Source of the DNA: Hyphomicrobiales bacterium
GTDB taxonomy: Bacteria; Pseudomonadota; Alphaproteobacteria; Rhizobiales; Rhizobiaceae
Length of the DNA: 47,601 nt
Assembly (NCBI GenBank): GCA_900470805.1
Contig: UCCA01000045.1
Coordinates: forward strand, 116,149-163,749
Direction: 5' to 3'
Of the stretch, positions 1 through 8,451 are shown piece after piece; the stretch's first letter is position 1, and every line of letters starts with the position of its first letter. The position numbers and the translations under genes are program-made. Below the pieces are notes generated by a model. The model was given only the letters and a program-made list of their open reading frames with translations. It ran no database searches and had not been told where the DNA came from.

Positions 1-101
1 GCCCTCGTTTGTTAGCGGGTCCAATCGGGTGAGTGCCGATGGTCGCTTCTTTGACGAGTGAAGGCTCGGCCACCGTTGAGCCAGAAACGACAGGCAAGCA
101 C

Positions 102-554
102 CTACACCTGAACCGGAACAATGGTGTCGACGGAAATATCGCCGCTGAGAACACCTCTCTGCACGTCATGCCGACCGTGATCGATCTCGATAACCGTATA
201 AAGCTTGTCATCTCGAAACGCGCTTGCGTTGGATGTGGTCACATCTTCGGCGGGTGCCGCGTCCACTTCCATGAAGTCGAGTTCACGAGATGCGGCGACA
301 ATGCGTGCATCGCCGGAGGTACGGGCAGCAACGATAACCTTGCCATGTCCGGGCGCATTGCCCCAGCGAGGATCGTTGGCTGCCGCGATCGGTTCGAGGC
401 GGTAGATGTTGAGCGCCTCGCCTCTTGCGACGTTGCTGGATCCCACTCTCGCCGCGTCCGCAACCTGGGCTTGGCTCTCCACTGATTTTCCGAATGTATT
501 TCGGGTCGTTGCATTGTTTGGCGCATTGCCGTCTGTGTTGACAACATTGGACAT
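102..554 (-). CDS. hypothetical protein, 150 aa
   Basis: I do not recognise a family. The protein is hydrophilic, begins MSNVVNTDGN and has no signal peptide, membrane segment or catalytic motif that I can name; the middle is rich in Ala, Asp and Val and the end is a short hydrophobic run (VPVQV). The ATG start at 554 is preceded on the minus strand by an AGGGAGATCC ribosome site at good spacing, which is why I prefer this frame over the long plus-strand frame covering the same bases. It is divergent from the glutathione S-transferase at 695. The reading frame closes inside the window. Probably a real gene, of unknown function. Confidence 0.6.
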   Translation of the reverse strand: MSNVVNTDGNAPNNATTRNTFGKSVESQAQVADAARVGSSNVARGEALNIYRLEPIAAANDPRWGNAPGHGKVIVAARTSGDARIVAASRELDFMEVDAAPAEDVTTSNASAFRDDKLYTVIEIDHGRHDVQRGVLSGDISVDTIVPVQV

Positions 555-694
555 GATGGATCTCCCTGAACTCCTGTCTTAACGACTGAACCCTGATGTC
601 GTTCCGCCGTTCAGGCGAACGACTGCGTCGCCGGGCAGCGGAACCTTCATTCACGCCGCAGGTTGACGAACGACCGTCGATCGAAAGGAATGTC

Positions 695-1348
695 ATGCTC
701 ATCGTCCATCATCTGAACAACAGCCGCTCGCAGCGCGTCCTATGGATGCTCGAAGAGATCGGCCTGGACTACGAAGTCCGGAGCTACAAACGTCGTGCTG
801 ACATGAGCGCGCCGCAGGAACTGAAGGCGCTTCATCCTCTCGGCAAGTCGCCTGTCGTCGAAGACCTTGACGGTTCGGAGGGCCGCATCGTTCTCGTCGA
901 AACTGGAGCGGTTTGCGAGTATCTTGCCGACAAGGCGGGCGGCAGGTTGGGAACTCCTTCGAGCTGCGGGGACAGGATCCGCTACCGCCAGTTTCTTCAC
1001 TATGCGGAGGGGTCGGTGATGCCTGTTCTCTTCGCAATGCTGGTGGTTTCCAGGGTGCCTTTTCTCGGCAAGGTCTCATCCAAGAGGGTGAGGCCGATGC
1101 TTGACGTGCATCTCGATTTCATCGAGAGCGAATTGTCGCTCAGACCATGGTTTGCCGGCGAAGACATCACGGCGGCCGATATCATGATGAGTTTTCCGCT
1201 GGAAGCCGCCAGCACCCGCGGCATACTCGGTGAAAACAGGAAAGCAACGAAGGCATGGCTCGACCGAATCCACGCGCGGCCAAGCTATCAGCGTGCGCTC
1301 GAAAAGGGCGGGGCCTATTCATTCGCTCGGCCCCGTTCGGCGGCTTAA
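695..1348 (+). CDS. glutathione S-transferase family protein, 217 aa
   Basis: A soluble cytosolic GST: the N-terminal thioredoxin-like half begins MLIVHHLNNSRSQRVLWMLE, where the Asn-Ser-Arg-Ser-Gln-Arg stretch is the usual glutathione-contact loop, and contains the family signature KSPVVED (cis-Pro loop) and VETGAVCEYLAD. The helical C-terminal half carries EDITAADIMMSFPLE, the GST N-capping box and hydrophobic-staple helix. Such enzymes conjugate or reduce electrophiles with glutathione; the substrate cannot be read from sequence. The frame is open from 596, but the ATG at 695 is preceded by AAAGGAA and begins the conserved domain, so the longer start is unlikely. It ends about 90 bp before a strong terminator and stands alone. 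Confidence 0.88.
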   Translation: MLIVHHLNNSRSQRVLWMLEEIGLDYEVRSYKRRADMSAPQELKALHPLGKSPVVEDLDGSEGRIVLVETGAVCEYLADKAGGRLGTPSSCGDRIRYRQFLHYAEGSVMPVLFAMLVVSRVPFLGKVSSKRVRPMLDVHLDFIESELSLRPWFAGEDITAADIMMSFPLEAASTRGILGENRKATKAWLDRIHARPSYQRALEKGGAYSFARPRSAA

Positions 1349-1439
1349 TCAACGGTTAACCAATGCGGTGCACATTAGAGTTGCTGCAAGGGCATATGTG
1401 CAGCACTCATGTATAGCATGGCAGTGCATGGACTTGCAT

Positions 1440-1477
1440 AAAGGGACCCGCACCACACTGGTGCGGGTCCCTTTTTC
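1440..1477. terminator. strong bidirectional intrinsic terminator
   Basis: A perfect 16-bp stem (AAAGGGACCCGCACCA at 1440-1455, complement at 1459-1474) with a CAC loop is followed by TTTTTC. Because the stem ends in A on the left and T on the right it can stop transcripts from both the plus-strand GST gene and the minus-strand aldo/keto reductase gene, which converge here. Confidence 0.9.
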
Positions 1478-1492
1478 TATAGAGGCTCGTCG

Positions 1493-2482
1493 TCAGAAGC
1501 GCTGCGGTGCAGTCGGCTTGTTGCCAACGATCGCCTCGATGCGATCCATCACGTCAGGCGTCAGCTTGGACTTGCTGGCGAGCGCTGAAAGATTGTCCTG
1601 CAACTGGCTGAGCCGCGACGCGCCGAGGATCACGGTGGATACGTTCCGGTTGGACAGACACCACAACAGTGCAAGATGGGTCATCGAGATGCCGATCTCG
1701 CCGGCAAGCTCGGCGAGTTGCACCACCTTGGCGAGTTGAGCACGACCGGCTTCGCTCGTCAGTTCTTCCTTAAGCCACTCATAGCCCGGCAGGTTCATGC
1801 GGCTGTCGGCGGGCAAGCCGTTATTGTACTTGCCGGTCAGCAAGCCGGACGCCAACGGCGACCAGATGGTGGTACCGAGACCCATCAGATCGTAGAGCGG
1901 CAGGTAGTCGCCTTCGACCTTCTGGCGTTCGAAGAGATTGTATTGCGGCTGTTCCATCGTCGGCGGCGTGATGCGCAGATCACGCGCGACCGCATAGGCC
2001 TCGGTCAACTGCTGCGCCGACCACTCGGACGTGCCCCAATAGAGAATCTTGCCCTGCGTGATCAGGTCATGCATCGCCCGCACCGTCTCTTCGACGGGCG
2101 TATCGATATCCGGGCGATGGCAGAAATAGAGATCGAGATAATCGACCTGCAGGCGTTTCAGCGCCGCATGGGCGGCGTCGGTCACGTGCTTGCGCGAAAG
2201 CCCACGCTGCGTCGGCTTCTGCCCGCCCCAGAACACCTTGCTGGAGACGATGAAACTGTCGCGGCTCCAGCCCAGTGCCTTCAGCGCTTTTCCCATGACG
2301 ATTTCGGAATTGCCGCTCTCATATCCTTCGGCATTGTCGAAGAAATTGACGCCATTGTCATAAGCATGCGCCATCAGGCTAACGGCATCGTTGCCATCGA
2401 CCTGTTTGCCGAATGTCACCCATGATCCAAACGAAAACTCGCTGACTTTCAGGCCAGACTTTCCGAGACGACGGTAATCCAT
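1493..2482 (-). CDS. aldo/keto reductase, Kv-beta/YghZ-like, 329 aa
   Basis: NAD(P)H-dependent (alpha/beta)8-barrel reductase. The protein starts MDYRRLGKSGLKVSEFSFG, typical of the potassium-channel beta-subunit-like AKR group. Visible parts of the catalytic tetrad are Asp in NFFDNAEGYESG with the nearby Tyr, Lys in SSKVFWGG, and His in YFCHRPD. The C-terminal nucleotide-binding segment is VSTVILGASRLSQLQDNL. Full length for the family. The start is supported by AGGAGGAGCAACCT just upstream of ATG 2482. It probably reduces aldehydes or ketones in the cytosol; the physiological substrate is unknown. Single gene, convergent with the GST gene across the terminator at 1440-1477. Confidence 0.92.
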   Translation of the reverse strand: MDYRRLGKSGLKVSEFSFGSWVTFGKQVDGNDAVSLMAHAYDNGVNFFDNAEGYESGNSEIVMGKALKALGWSRDSFIVSSKVFWGGQKPTQRGLSRKHVTDAAHAALKRLQVDYLDLYFCHRPDIDTPVEETVRAMHDLITQGKILYWGTSEWSAQQLTEAYAVARDLRITPPTMEQPQYNLFERQKVEGDYLPLYDLMGLGTTIWSPLASGLLTGKYNNGLPADSRMNLPGYEWLKEELTSEAGRAQLAKVVQLAELAGEIGISMTHLALLWCLSNRNVSTVILGASRLSQLQDNLSALASKSKLTPDVMDRIEAIVGNKPTAPQRF

Positions 2483-2601
2483 AGGTTGCTCCTCCTGCCA
2501 TGATGACCGGAGGTTATTATCGGAAGATCACCGAGGCGGCAAACGTGTGGCTGCAAAATCCTGCTTGATCGGGCTGGCGTCCGAGGAGCCTGCGGCCACG
2601 T

Positions 2602-2922
2602 TCAAAGAAGGTGTGACGGGTCTTCCATCAGGGATCCGGTCGATCGGCCCGGCGAATAGAGCCCACGGATCGCTTCTGCGGGCAACACCCTGCCGGAGAG
2701 AACCACGCGGCTCTTTTCGGAGCGGCCAAACCGCCGCACAAGCTGGCTCGACAGTTCGGCGGGATCGCGAACGCCTTCCTGGAAGAGTTGGACGAGCAAC
2801 ATCGCAGCTACATTGGGGCCGGCATTTCTCACGCTGGCGATATCGACCGTGTATCCGGCGTCGATCATCACGTCGTGGAGCATCTTGATATCTTCTGCGG
2901 TCAGGTAATTTTTCTCGATCAT
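2602..2922 (-). CDS. hypothetical protein, 106 aa
   Basis: No family recognised. The protein begins MIEKNYLTAEDIKMLHDVMIDAGY and is predicted mainly helical in its first 75 residues (LLVQLFQEGVRDPAELSSQLVRRFG), with a looser tail. There is no signal peptide or membrane segment. The start at 2922 has a GAGGAG ribosome site 6-7 bases upstream. The helix-rich composition resembles small cytosolic Rhizobiales hypotheticals. It lies in the same direction as the small exported ORF at 3038-3175, 115 bp downstream of that gene's stop, and 119 bp from the start of the aldo/keto reductase gene. Confidence 0.6.
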   Translation of the reverse strand: MIEKNYLTAEDIKMLHDVMIDAGYTVDIASVRNAGPNVAAMLLVQLFQEGVRDPAELSSQLVRRFGRSEKSRVVLSGRVLPAEAIRGLYSPGRSTGSLMEDPSHLL

Positions 2923-3037
2923 TGCAGTTGCTCCTCGCGGCTGGGACGCACAGGAACTTGCAAGGCAGACGAATGTTCCATCTCAATCAGGCGGGAAACG
3001 AAAAATTATCGCGAAAGGCCTTCACCGATGGAGGATT

Positions 3038-3175
3038 TCACCGTGTGACGAGGGCGCTGGTGTCAACCGCGGCTGTCTGAGAGGCGATGGTGTTGTCGGG
3101 GATCGCAGCGATGAAGAACATCGAGCAAGCATAGATCGCGAATACCGCCGCTGCTGTAACCGTTTTGCTAAACAT
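3038..3175 (-). CDS. small exported or membrane peptide, 45 aa
   Basis: A 46-codon frame including stop, preceded by TAGGAG at good distance from ATG 3175. The product starts MFSKTVTAAAVFAIYACSMF, a short basic N-terminus followed by a hydrophobic core that fits either a signal peptide or a single membrane helix, and ends with a polar tail (TSALVTR). No homologue is recognised. Codon choice is normal for the window. The start, ribosome site and clear hydrophobic segment make it more likely real than chance, but it is short enough that chance cannot be excluded. Confidence 0.5.
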   Translation of the reverse strand: MFSKTVTAAAVFAIYACSMFFIAAIPDNTIASQTAAVDTSALVTR

Positions 3176-3373
3176 CTGATTCTCCTATGCTCTGAAAATA
3201 GAGATAGGGTTCAAATACGTCTTTCCAAGGGCTTTATGAACAGCAGATGAACAAAATGCAGCGCGACTGTTCGTCGCTTTCGAAACGTTGAATTTCATTC
3301 GGGCGCTTGTTGGCTGCACCTGTCGTCCCACCTATAGAGCACCCCAATCTCAAGAATGCAGGATCGCGCTTTG

Positions 3374-4075
3374 ATGAAACCTTATGTCGTTTGCCTCATG
3401 CTGACATCGCCGGACGGTAGCCTCCATCCCAGCCGTTGGACAAAAAGCCCTGATGGCGGCCGTGCCGATTGGTCGGCGCTCTACGAACAGGTTCACAAGC
3501 AACTTGGCGGTGATGCTTGGATGGTGGGCCGCGTGACCATGGCCGAAATCTCGAAAGCGGCTGCACATCCGCCGACCGACCTGTCCGAGGTCAAGCGGCC
3601 CCATCATTTTGCCAGGCGCGACGCCGCGAGCTATGCGATCGCGCTTGATAGGGCTGGCAAGCTGCACTTTGCGGGCGGCGAACTTTACGGCGATCATGTC
3701 GTTGTCCTGCTCGGATCGGACGTCAGCGACAGTCACCTGGCGGAACTCGCCGGCGATGGCGTCTCTTATATCGTATCGGAAACCGCAGAGATCGACGTCG
3801 GCGCAATGCTGGAGCAACTCGGCACGGAACTCGGGATCAAGCGCATTCTGCTCGAGGGTGGCGCGAATGTTAACGGCTCGCTGATGGCGGCTGGGCTGGT
3901 CGATGAAATGAGCCTGGTGGTGGCGCCAGCGCTCGAAGCAAGGGACGGTAGCGACCGGATTGTAGCATATGGCGAAGAGGGGCTTTCGGGGAAGGTGGAG
4001 CTTTCACTGCTTGCCTGCGAACCCCTTAGCCATGGCGCGGTGCATCTTCGCTATGCGGTTCACAAGGCAGGTTGA
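3374..4075 (+). CDS. RibD C-terminal/dihydrofolate reductase-like protein, 233 aa
   Basis: NADPH-dependent reductase of the RibD-C fold. It opens MKPYVVCLMLTSPDGSLHPS, matching the start of stand-alone pyrimidine-reductase-like proteins; LGGDAWMVGRVTMAE is the cofactor loop region and KRILLEGGANVNGSLMAAGLVDEM is the highly conserved RibD-C signature. The family reduces the ribosyl side chain in riboflavin synthesis, but stand-alone copies often have other, unknown reductase roles. No deaminase domain and no riboflavin neighbours are present, so I do not assign a riboflavin step. The frame is open from ATG 3356; I chose ATG 3374 because the conserved domain begins there, although neither start has an ideal ribosome site. 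Confidence 0.85.
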   Translation: MKPYVVCLMLTSPDGSLHPSRWTKSPDGGRADWSALYEQVHKQLGGDAWMVGRVTMAEISKAAAHPPTDLSEVKRPHHFARRDAASYAIALDRAGKLHFAGGELYGDHVVVLLGSDVSDSHLAELAGDGVSYIVSETAEIDVGAMLEQLGTELGIKRILLEGGANVNGSLMAAGLVDEMSLVVAPALEARDGSDRIVAYGEEGLSGKVELSLLACEPLSHGAVHLRYAVHKAG

Positions 4076-4411
4076 TCAACAGGTACCGGAAGACGAGTCT
4101 CGGGCATCGTGACCCGTCTTGTCGCCCTTGTAGCAAGATTCATTACCTACGTGTTCTGATCAAGTGGCGATGTGGTCTGTTTCCGTTGGCCTTAGGCGAA
4201 CAGCGGACAACCGATAAATCTGAAAGTCGAGCGCATCCTAAAGAAGGGTGTCACGCGTCATCTCGTCGGTCGCTTCAATGCGCGAACGAATAGCATTCGC
4301 ATGCGACCGGCGACCTTGCGAGGGCGTGCCTTGGACTCCATATGGGGTTCATGTTGCCCGACCATCCATCGCCGGATGGTGTTACTGCGTTTCATCATAA
4401 AGGTTATTGCC
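4076..4411. other. 336-bp gap without a convincing gene
   Basis: Short frames occur on both strands but none has a ribosome site or a recognisable product. A perfect 7-bp hairpin (ACCATCC at 4361-4367, GGATGGT at 4374-4380) lies about 30 bases before the luciferase-like gene and may be part of its 5' leader. An imperfect stem at about 4090-4120 (AAGACGAGT/ACCCGTCTT) could be a weak terminator for the RibD-like gene but has no T-run. Confidence 0.4.
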
Positions 4412-5440
4412 ATGGCTGCGCTTTCGATACTCGAGCTTGTTCGCGTCACGGAGGAAACGGATGCGCGCGGCGCGCTCGATAACGCCCGAGATCTGGCCGC
4501 GCATGCCGAAGGCTGGGGCTATCAGCGCATCTGGGTGGCCGAGCATCACAATATGGCGGGCATAGCCAGCGCCGCGACCTCGATCGTTCTCGGTCACATC
4601 GCGGCCGGCACCAAGACGATCCGCGTCGGCGCCGGCGGCATCATGCTGCCCAACCATTCGCCCTATGTGATCGCCGAGCAGTTCGGCACCCTGGCGCGGT
4701 TGTTTCCCGGTCGTATCGACCTTGGCCTCGGTCGCGCCCCCGGAACAGATCAGATGACGTTGCGTGCGCTGCGGCGATCGCCCGAGGCCGCTGATCAGTT
4801 CCCCCAGGATGTCCTTGAGCTGCAGGCTTTTCTGGCCCCGGCAGGGCCAAACCAGCGGATCCAGGCTGTTCCTGCCGCTGGCACAGAAGTGCCACTTTGG
4901 ATTCTCGGATCCAGCAATTTCGGGGCGATGCTTGCCGCCGAACTCGGGCTGCCCTACGCTTTCGCCTCGCACTTCGCACCCGATCTTCTGCTGCCGGCAC
5001 TGCAGATCTACCGGTCGCGCTTCAAGCCATCCGAACAACTGTCCGCCCCTTATGCGATGGTCGGGATCAACGTCATCGCCGCCGAAACCGACATGCAGGC
5101 GCGCCGGCTGGCGACGACGCAGCAGATGTCTTTCGCCGACATCTTCCGCGGTGCCCGCGGCCTCAGCCAGCCGCCGATCGACGATATCGAAACCTACTGG
5201 TCACCGATGGAAAAGGCGCAGGCCGGTCAGATGCTGGCACGTTCGATCGTCGGTTCGGCCGATACCGTCCGTTCCGGTTTGCAGTCCCTGATCGATGAAA
5301 CTCAGGCTGATGAACTGATGATCGTCTCCGATGTATATGATCACGCGGAACGGCTGCTGTCGTTCGAGATGATTGCCGAAGCGGGCAGGGACATCGTAGC
5401 GTCGAGCGCCGATACGATCGGTCTCGCGCAAAGGGTTTAA
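4412..5440 (+). CDS. LLM-class flavin-dependent oxidoreductase, 342 aa
   Basis: Luciferase-like TIM-barrel monooxygenase or oxidoreductase using reduced FMN or F420-type flavin. The protein starts MAALSILELVRVTEETDARGA and has the group signature YQRIWVAEHHNM near residue 40, GAGGIMLPNHSPYVIAEQFGTL near 75, and FPGRIDLGLGRAPGTDQ near 100. Length agrees with the family. The frame is open from 4301, but the extra N-terminal stretch is not family-like and ATG 4412 follows an AAAGG ribosome site, so 4412 is the better start. The substrate cannot be inferred; the YghU-type GST gene follows 75 bp downstream and may be co-transcribed. Confidence 0.9.
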   Translation: MAALSILELVRVTEETDARGALDNARDLAAHAEGWGYQRIWVAEHHNMAGIASAATSIVLGHIAAGTKTIRVGAGGIMLPNHSPYVIAEQFGTLARLFPGRIDLGLGRAPGTDQMTLRALRRSPEAADQFPQDVLELQAFLAPAGPNQRIQAVPAAGTEVPLWILGSSNFGAMLAAELGLPYAFASHFAPDLLLPALQIYRSRFKPSEQLSAPYAMVGINVIAAETDMQARRLATTQQMSFADIFRGARGLSQPPIDDIETYWSPMEKAQAGQMLARSIVGSADTVRSGLQSLIDETQADELMIVSDVYDHAERLLSFEMIAEAGRDIVASSADTIGLAQRV

Positions 5441-5515
5441 CGCCGGGTGCAGCCCGCTTCCGGGCCGCACCAATCGAAATGAAAGCGCAGGTCGCGCTTG
5501 TGTCTGGAGAGAAGA

Positions 5516-6385
5516 ATGGCAGCCGAATACACCCCGCCCAAAGTCTGGACGTGGAACAAGGACAGCGGAGGGCGCTTCGCCAATATCAACCGGCCGATCG
5601 CCGGCCCGACGCATGAAAAGGAGCTGCCGATCGGTCGCCACCCGCTGCAGCTCTACTCCCTTGGCACCCCGAACGGCGTCAAGGTGACGATCCTGCTCGA
5701 GGAGTTGCTGGCGCTTGGACATGTCGGCGCCGAATACGACGCATGGCTGATAAAGATCGGCGATGGCGACCAGTTCGGAAGCGGCTTCGTCGACGTCAAT
5801 CCCAACTCCAAGATACCGGCCCTGATGGACCGCAGCGGTCCTACGCCGGTCCGTGTCTTCGAATCGGGCTCGATTCTCACCTATCTCGCCGAAAAATTCG
5901 GCGCATTCCTGCCCACCGGGCCTGCCGCTCGCGCGGAAGTCTTCTCCTGGCTGTTCTGGCAGATGGGCAGCGCGCCCTATCTCGGCGGCGGCTTCGGCCA
6001 TTTCTATGCGTATGCCCCGACCAAGATCGAATATGCGATCGACCGCTTCGCGATGGAAGTGAAGCGTGAGCTTGACGTTCTCGACCGTCGTCTTGCCGAA
6101 AATGAATATCTGGGTGGCACGGAATATTCGATCGCCGATATGGCCGTATGGCCTTGGTACGGAGCACTGGCAAAGGGCTGGGTCTACGAAGCCGGCGAGT
6201 TCCTGCAGGTGCAGGACTACAAGAATGTCCAGCGCTGGGCGAATACGATTGGAGATCGTCCGGCTGTTCGTCGCGGCCGAATGGTCAACCGCGTGACCGG
6301 TGAGCTTTCCAGCCAGTTGCATGAACGCCATGAAGCATCTGATTTCGACACCAAGACCCAGGACAAGATTGCCCCAGCGAGCTGA
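5516..6385 (+). CDS. yghU: YghU-type glutathione S-transferase / disulfide-bond reductase, 289 aa
   Basis: Close to Escherichia coli YghU over its whole length as I know it: the N-terminal extension VWTWNKDSGGRFANINRPI, HPLQLYSLGTPNGVKVTILLEELL, IGDGDQFGSGFVDVNPNSK, GSILTYLAEKFG, FWQMGSAPYLGGGFGHFY and the C-terminal HERHEASDF are all recognisable. YghU-like enzymes bind two glutathione molecules and reduce disulfides (glutathione-disulfide oxidoreductase activity) and organic hydroperoxides in the cytosol. The ATG at 5516 follows GGAGAGAAG; the TTG/ATG alternatives six codons earlier are less likely. It lies 75 bp after the luciferase-like gene and is closed by the terminator at 6414. Confidence 0.93.
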   Translation: MAAEYTPPKVWTWNKDSGGRFANINRPIAGPTHEKELPIGRHPLQLYSLGTPNGVKVTILLEELLALGHVGAEYDAWLIKIGDGDQFGSGFVDVNPNSKIPALMDRSGPTPVRVFESGSILTYLAEKFGAFLPTGPAARAEVFSWLFWQMGSAPYLGGGFGHFYAYAPTKIEYAIDRFAMEVKRELDVLDRRLAENEYLGGTEYSIADMAVWPWYGALAKGWVYEAGEFLQVQDYKNVQRWANTIGDRPAVRRGRMVNRVTGELSSQLHERHEASDFDTKTQDKIAPAS

Positions 6386-6413
6386 ACCGGGTTCAGCGAT
6401 GCTCAAACTTGAG

Positions 6414-6447
6414 ACCTGCCGCACTGAACTGCGCGGCAGGTTTTTTT
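6414..6447 (+). terminator. intrinsic terminator after yghU
   Basis: A 9-bp stem (ACCTGCCGC at 6414-6422 pairing with GCGGCAGGT at 6433-6441), a 10-base loop and a run of seven T from 6441. It lies 28 bp after the yghU stop and before the convergent dehydratase gene. Confidence 0.85.
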
Positions 6448-6482
6448 ATTCGAAACGACGGAGGCGATGAGCTGCCAGGCGT

Positions 6483-8321
6483 CTAGTGGTTGTCGCGCGG
6501 AATGCCCTTTGTCTGGGCGATCCGCTGATACTTGACGGCCGGTTCCAGCACCGCGCCGGTTTCCATCTGCCCGACATAGGAGCGCTGGATTTCCTGCCAC
6601 GGCGTCTGGCTCTCGGGATAAACGTAACCACCCGCGGCATCGAGCGCTGCCCGACGCGAGGCGATCTCTTCTTCGCTGATCAGGATGTTCGCCGTCCCCT
6701 TCTTTAGATCGATCCTTACCTGGTCGCCCGTCTGCAGGATCGCGAGGCCACCGCCGGCCGCTGCTTCCGGTGAAGCGTTCAGAATCGAAGGTGAGCCCGA
6801 GGTGCCGGACTGGCGACCGTCGCCGACGCAGGGCAGCGACGAGATACCCTGCTTCAGCAGGTAGTCGGGCGCCCGCATGTTGACCACTTCAGCCGCACCC
6901 GGATAGCCGATCGGACCGGCGCCGCGCATGAAGAGGATTGTTGTGCCGTCAATGGCGAGCGACGGATCGTCGATCCGGTGGTGATAATCCTCCGGTCCGT
7001 CGAAGACCACGGCACGGCCGGTAAAGGCTTCGGGATCGTTAGGATTGGAGAGATAGCGGCCGCGGAATTCCGGCGAGATGACGCTGGTCTTCATGATCGC
7101 CGACGAAAACAGGTTGCCCTTCAGGACACGAAACCCGGCGCGTTCCTTCAGCGGGCGATCGAACGGCCGGATGACCTTCTCGTCCTCGATCGTCGAGGCG
7201 GTGTAGTTTTCGCCGACCGTCTTGCCGTTCACCGTCATGGCGCCAGTGTGCAGGTGCTCATGCTTGATCAGCTCACCCATGACGGCAGGAACGCCGCCGG
7301 CATGATAATAGTCCTCGCCGAGATATTCGCCGGCCGGCTGCAGGTTGACGAGCAGCGGGATCTCTTCGCCATAGGTCTGCCAGTCGTCAACGGTGAGTTC
7401 GACGCCGACGTGACGGGCGAGGGCGTTGAGATGGATTGGCGCATTGGTTGAGCCGCCGATCGCCGAGTTGACCTTGATCGCGTTGATGAAGGCCTCCTTC
7501 GTCAGGATATCAGACGGCTTCAGGTCCTCGCGCACCATCTCGACGATTCGCAGGCCGGTCTCATAGGAGATTTCCTGGCGGTCGCGATAAGGCGCCGGGA
7601 TGGCCGCTGCGCCCGGCAACTGCATGCCCAGCGCTTCGGCCAGCGAGTTCATGGTGGTCGCCGTGCCCATGGTGTTGCAATAGCCGGTCGAAGGCGCGGA
7701 TGAGGCGACGAGCTTGACGAAGCCTTGGTAGTCGATCTCGCCGCGCGCCATCATCTCGCGCGCCTTCCAGACGATCGTGCCGGAGCCGGTGCGTTCGCCG
7801 CGAAACCAGCCATTCAACATCGGGCCGACGGACAAGGCGATCGCAGGGATGTTCACCGTTGCCGCGGCCATAAGACAGGCCGGCGTGGTCTTGTCGCAAC
7901 CGATGGTGAGCACGACGCCATCGAGCGGATAGCCGTACAGCACTTCGACAAGGCCGAGATAGGAGAGGTTGCGGTCGAGGCCGGCGGTCGGGCGCTTGCC
8001 GGTTTCCTGGATTGGATGAACCGGGAATTCGATGGCGATGCCACCGGCGTCGCGGATGCCCTCGCGGACGCGCTTGGCAAGCTCGATATGGTGCCGGTTG
8101 CACGGTGAGAGGTCAGAGCCGGTCTGCGCGATGCCGATGATCGGGCGGCCCGACTGCAGTTCGTCCTGGCTGAGGCCGAAGTTCATGTAACGCTCGAGGT
8201 AGAGCGCCGTCATGTCTGGATTGGCGAGATTGTCGAACCACGCCTTCGAACGAAGCTGTGGTGTTTCAGTCTTCTGAACGACTGGGCTCTGGTCATGCGG
8301 GGCAGGTGTTTTCTCGACCAC
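6483..8321 (-). CDS. IlvD/EDD-family sugar-acid dehydratase (xylonate dehydratase-like), 612 aa
   Basis: Iron-sulfur dehydratase that removes water from an aldonic acid to give a 2-keto-3-deoxy acid. The three cluster cysteines are visible: C74 (SDLSPCNRHH), C142 (TIGCDKTTPA) and C215 (STGYCNTMGT). The sequence follows Caulobacter xylonate dehydratase from KAWFDNLANPDMTALYLER to the C-terminal PRDNH, so the substrate is probably a pentonate or hexonate such as D-xylonate, L-arabinonate or galactonate rather than dihydroxy-isovalerate. The start is GTG at 8321, supported by AAGGAAAAG eight bases upstream. It lies 130 bp behind the AraC gene in the same direction, and the sugar transporter is divergent beyond that, arguing for a non-phosphorylative sugar-oxidation route. 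Confidence 0.92.
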   Translation of the reverse strand: MVEKTPAPHDQSPVVQKTETPQLRSKAWFDNLANPDMTALYLERYMNFGLSQDELQSGRPIIGIAQTGSDLSPCNRHHIELAKRVREGIRDAGGIAIEFPVHPIQETGKRPTAGLDRNLSYLGLVEVLYGYPLDGVVLTIGCDKTTPACLMAAATVNIPAIALSVGPMLNGWFRGERTGSGTIVWKAREMMARGEIDYQGFVKLVASSAPSTGYCNTMGTATTMNSLAEALGMQLPGAAAIPAPYRDRQEISYETGLRIVEMVREDLKPSDILTKEAFINAIKVNSAIGGSTNAPIHLNALARHVGVELTVDDWQTYGEEIPLLVNLQPAGEYLGEDYYHAGGVPAVMGELIKHEHLHTGAMTVNGKTVGENYTASTIEDEKVIRPFDRPLKERAGFRVLKGNLFSSAIMKTSVISPEFRGRYLSNPNDPEAFTGRAVVFDGPEDYHHRIDDPSLAIDGTTILFMRGAGPIGYPGAAEVVNMRAPDYLLKQGISSLPCVGDGRQSGTSGSPSILNASPEAAAGGGLAILQTGDQVRIDLKKGTANILISEEEIASRRAALDAAGGYVYPESQTPWQEIQRSYVGQMETGAVLEPAVKYQRIAQTKGIPRDNH

Positions 8322-8451
8322 GATCTTTTCCTTGGGGTTGCTACGGTGTTGTTATGAATTGGCCAATCGGTGCCGAATATCCTCGGCAAGGATGGCGGAT
8401 TGTCGGTGCGGAAGACGGCTACCTGGCGCCGGCAACGTTTACGGTTTGGCC

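Noticed and set aside
33..485. plus-strand frame of 150 codons over the first hypothetical gene
   Set aside because: No ribosome site, and the minus-strand frame has AGGGAG before its ATG; the plus frame looks like a mirror reading.
4361..4380. 7-bp hairpin before the luciferase-like gene as riboswitch or terminator
   Set aside because: Too small for a riboswitch and no T-run; kept only as a note.
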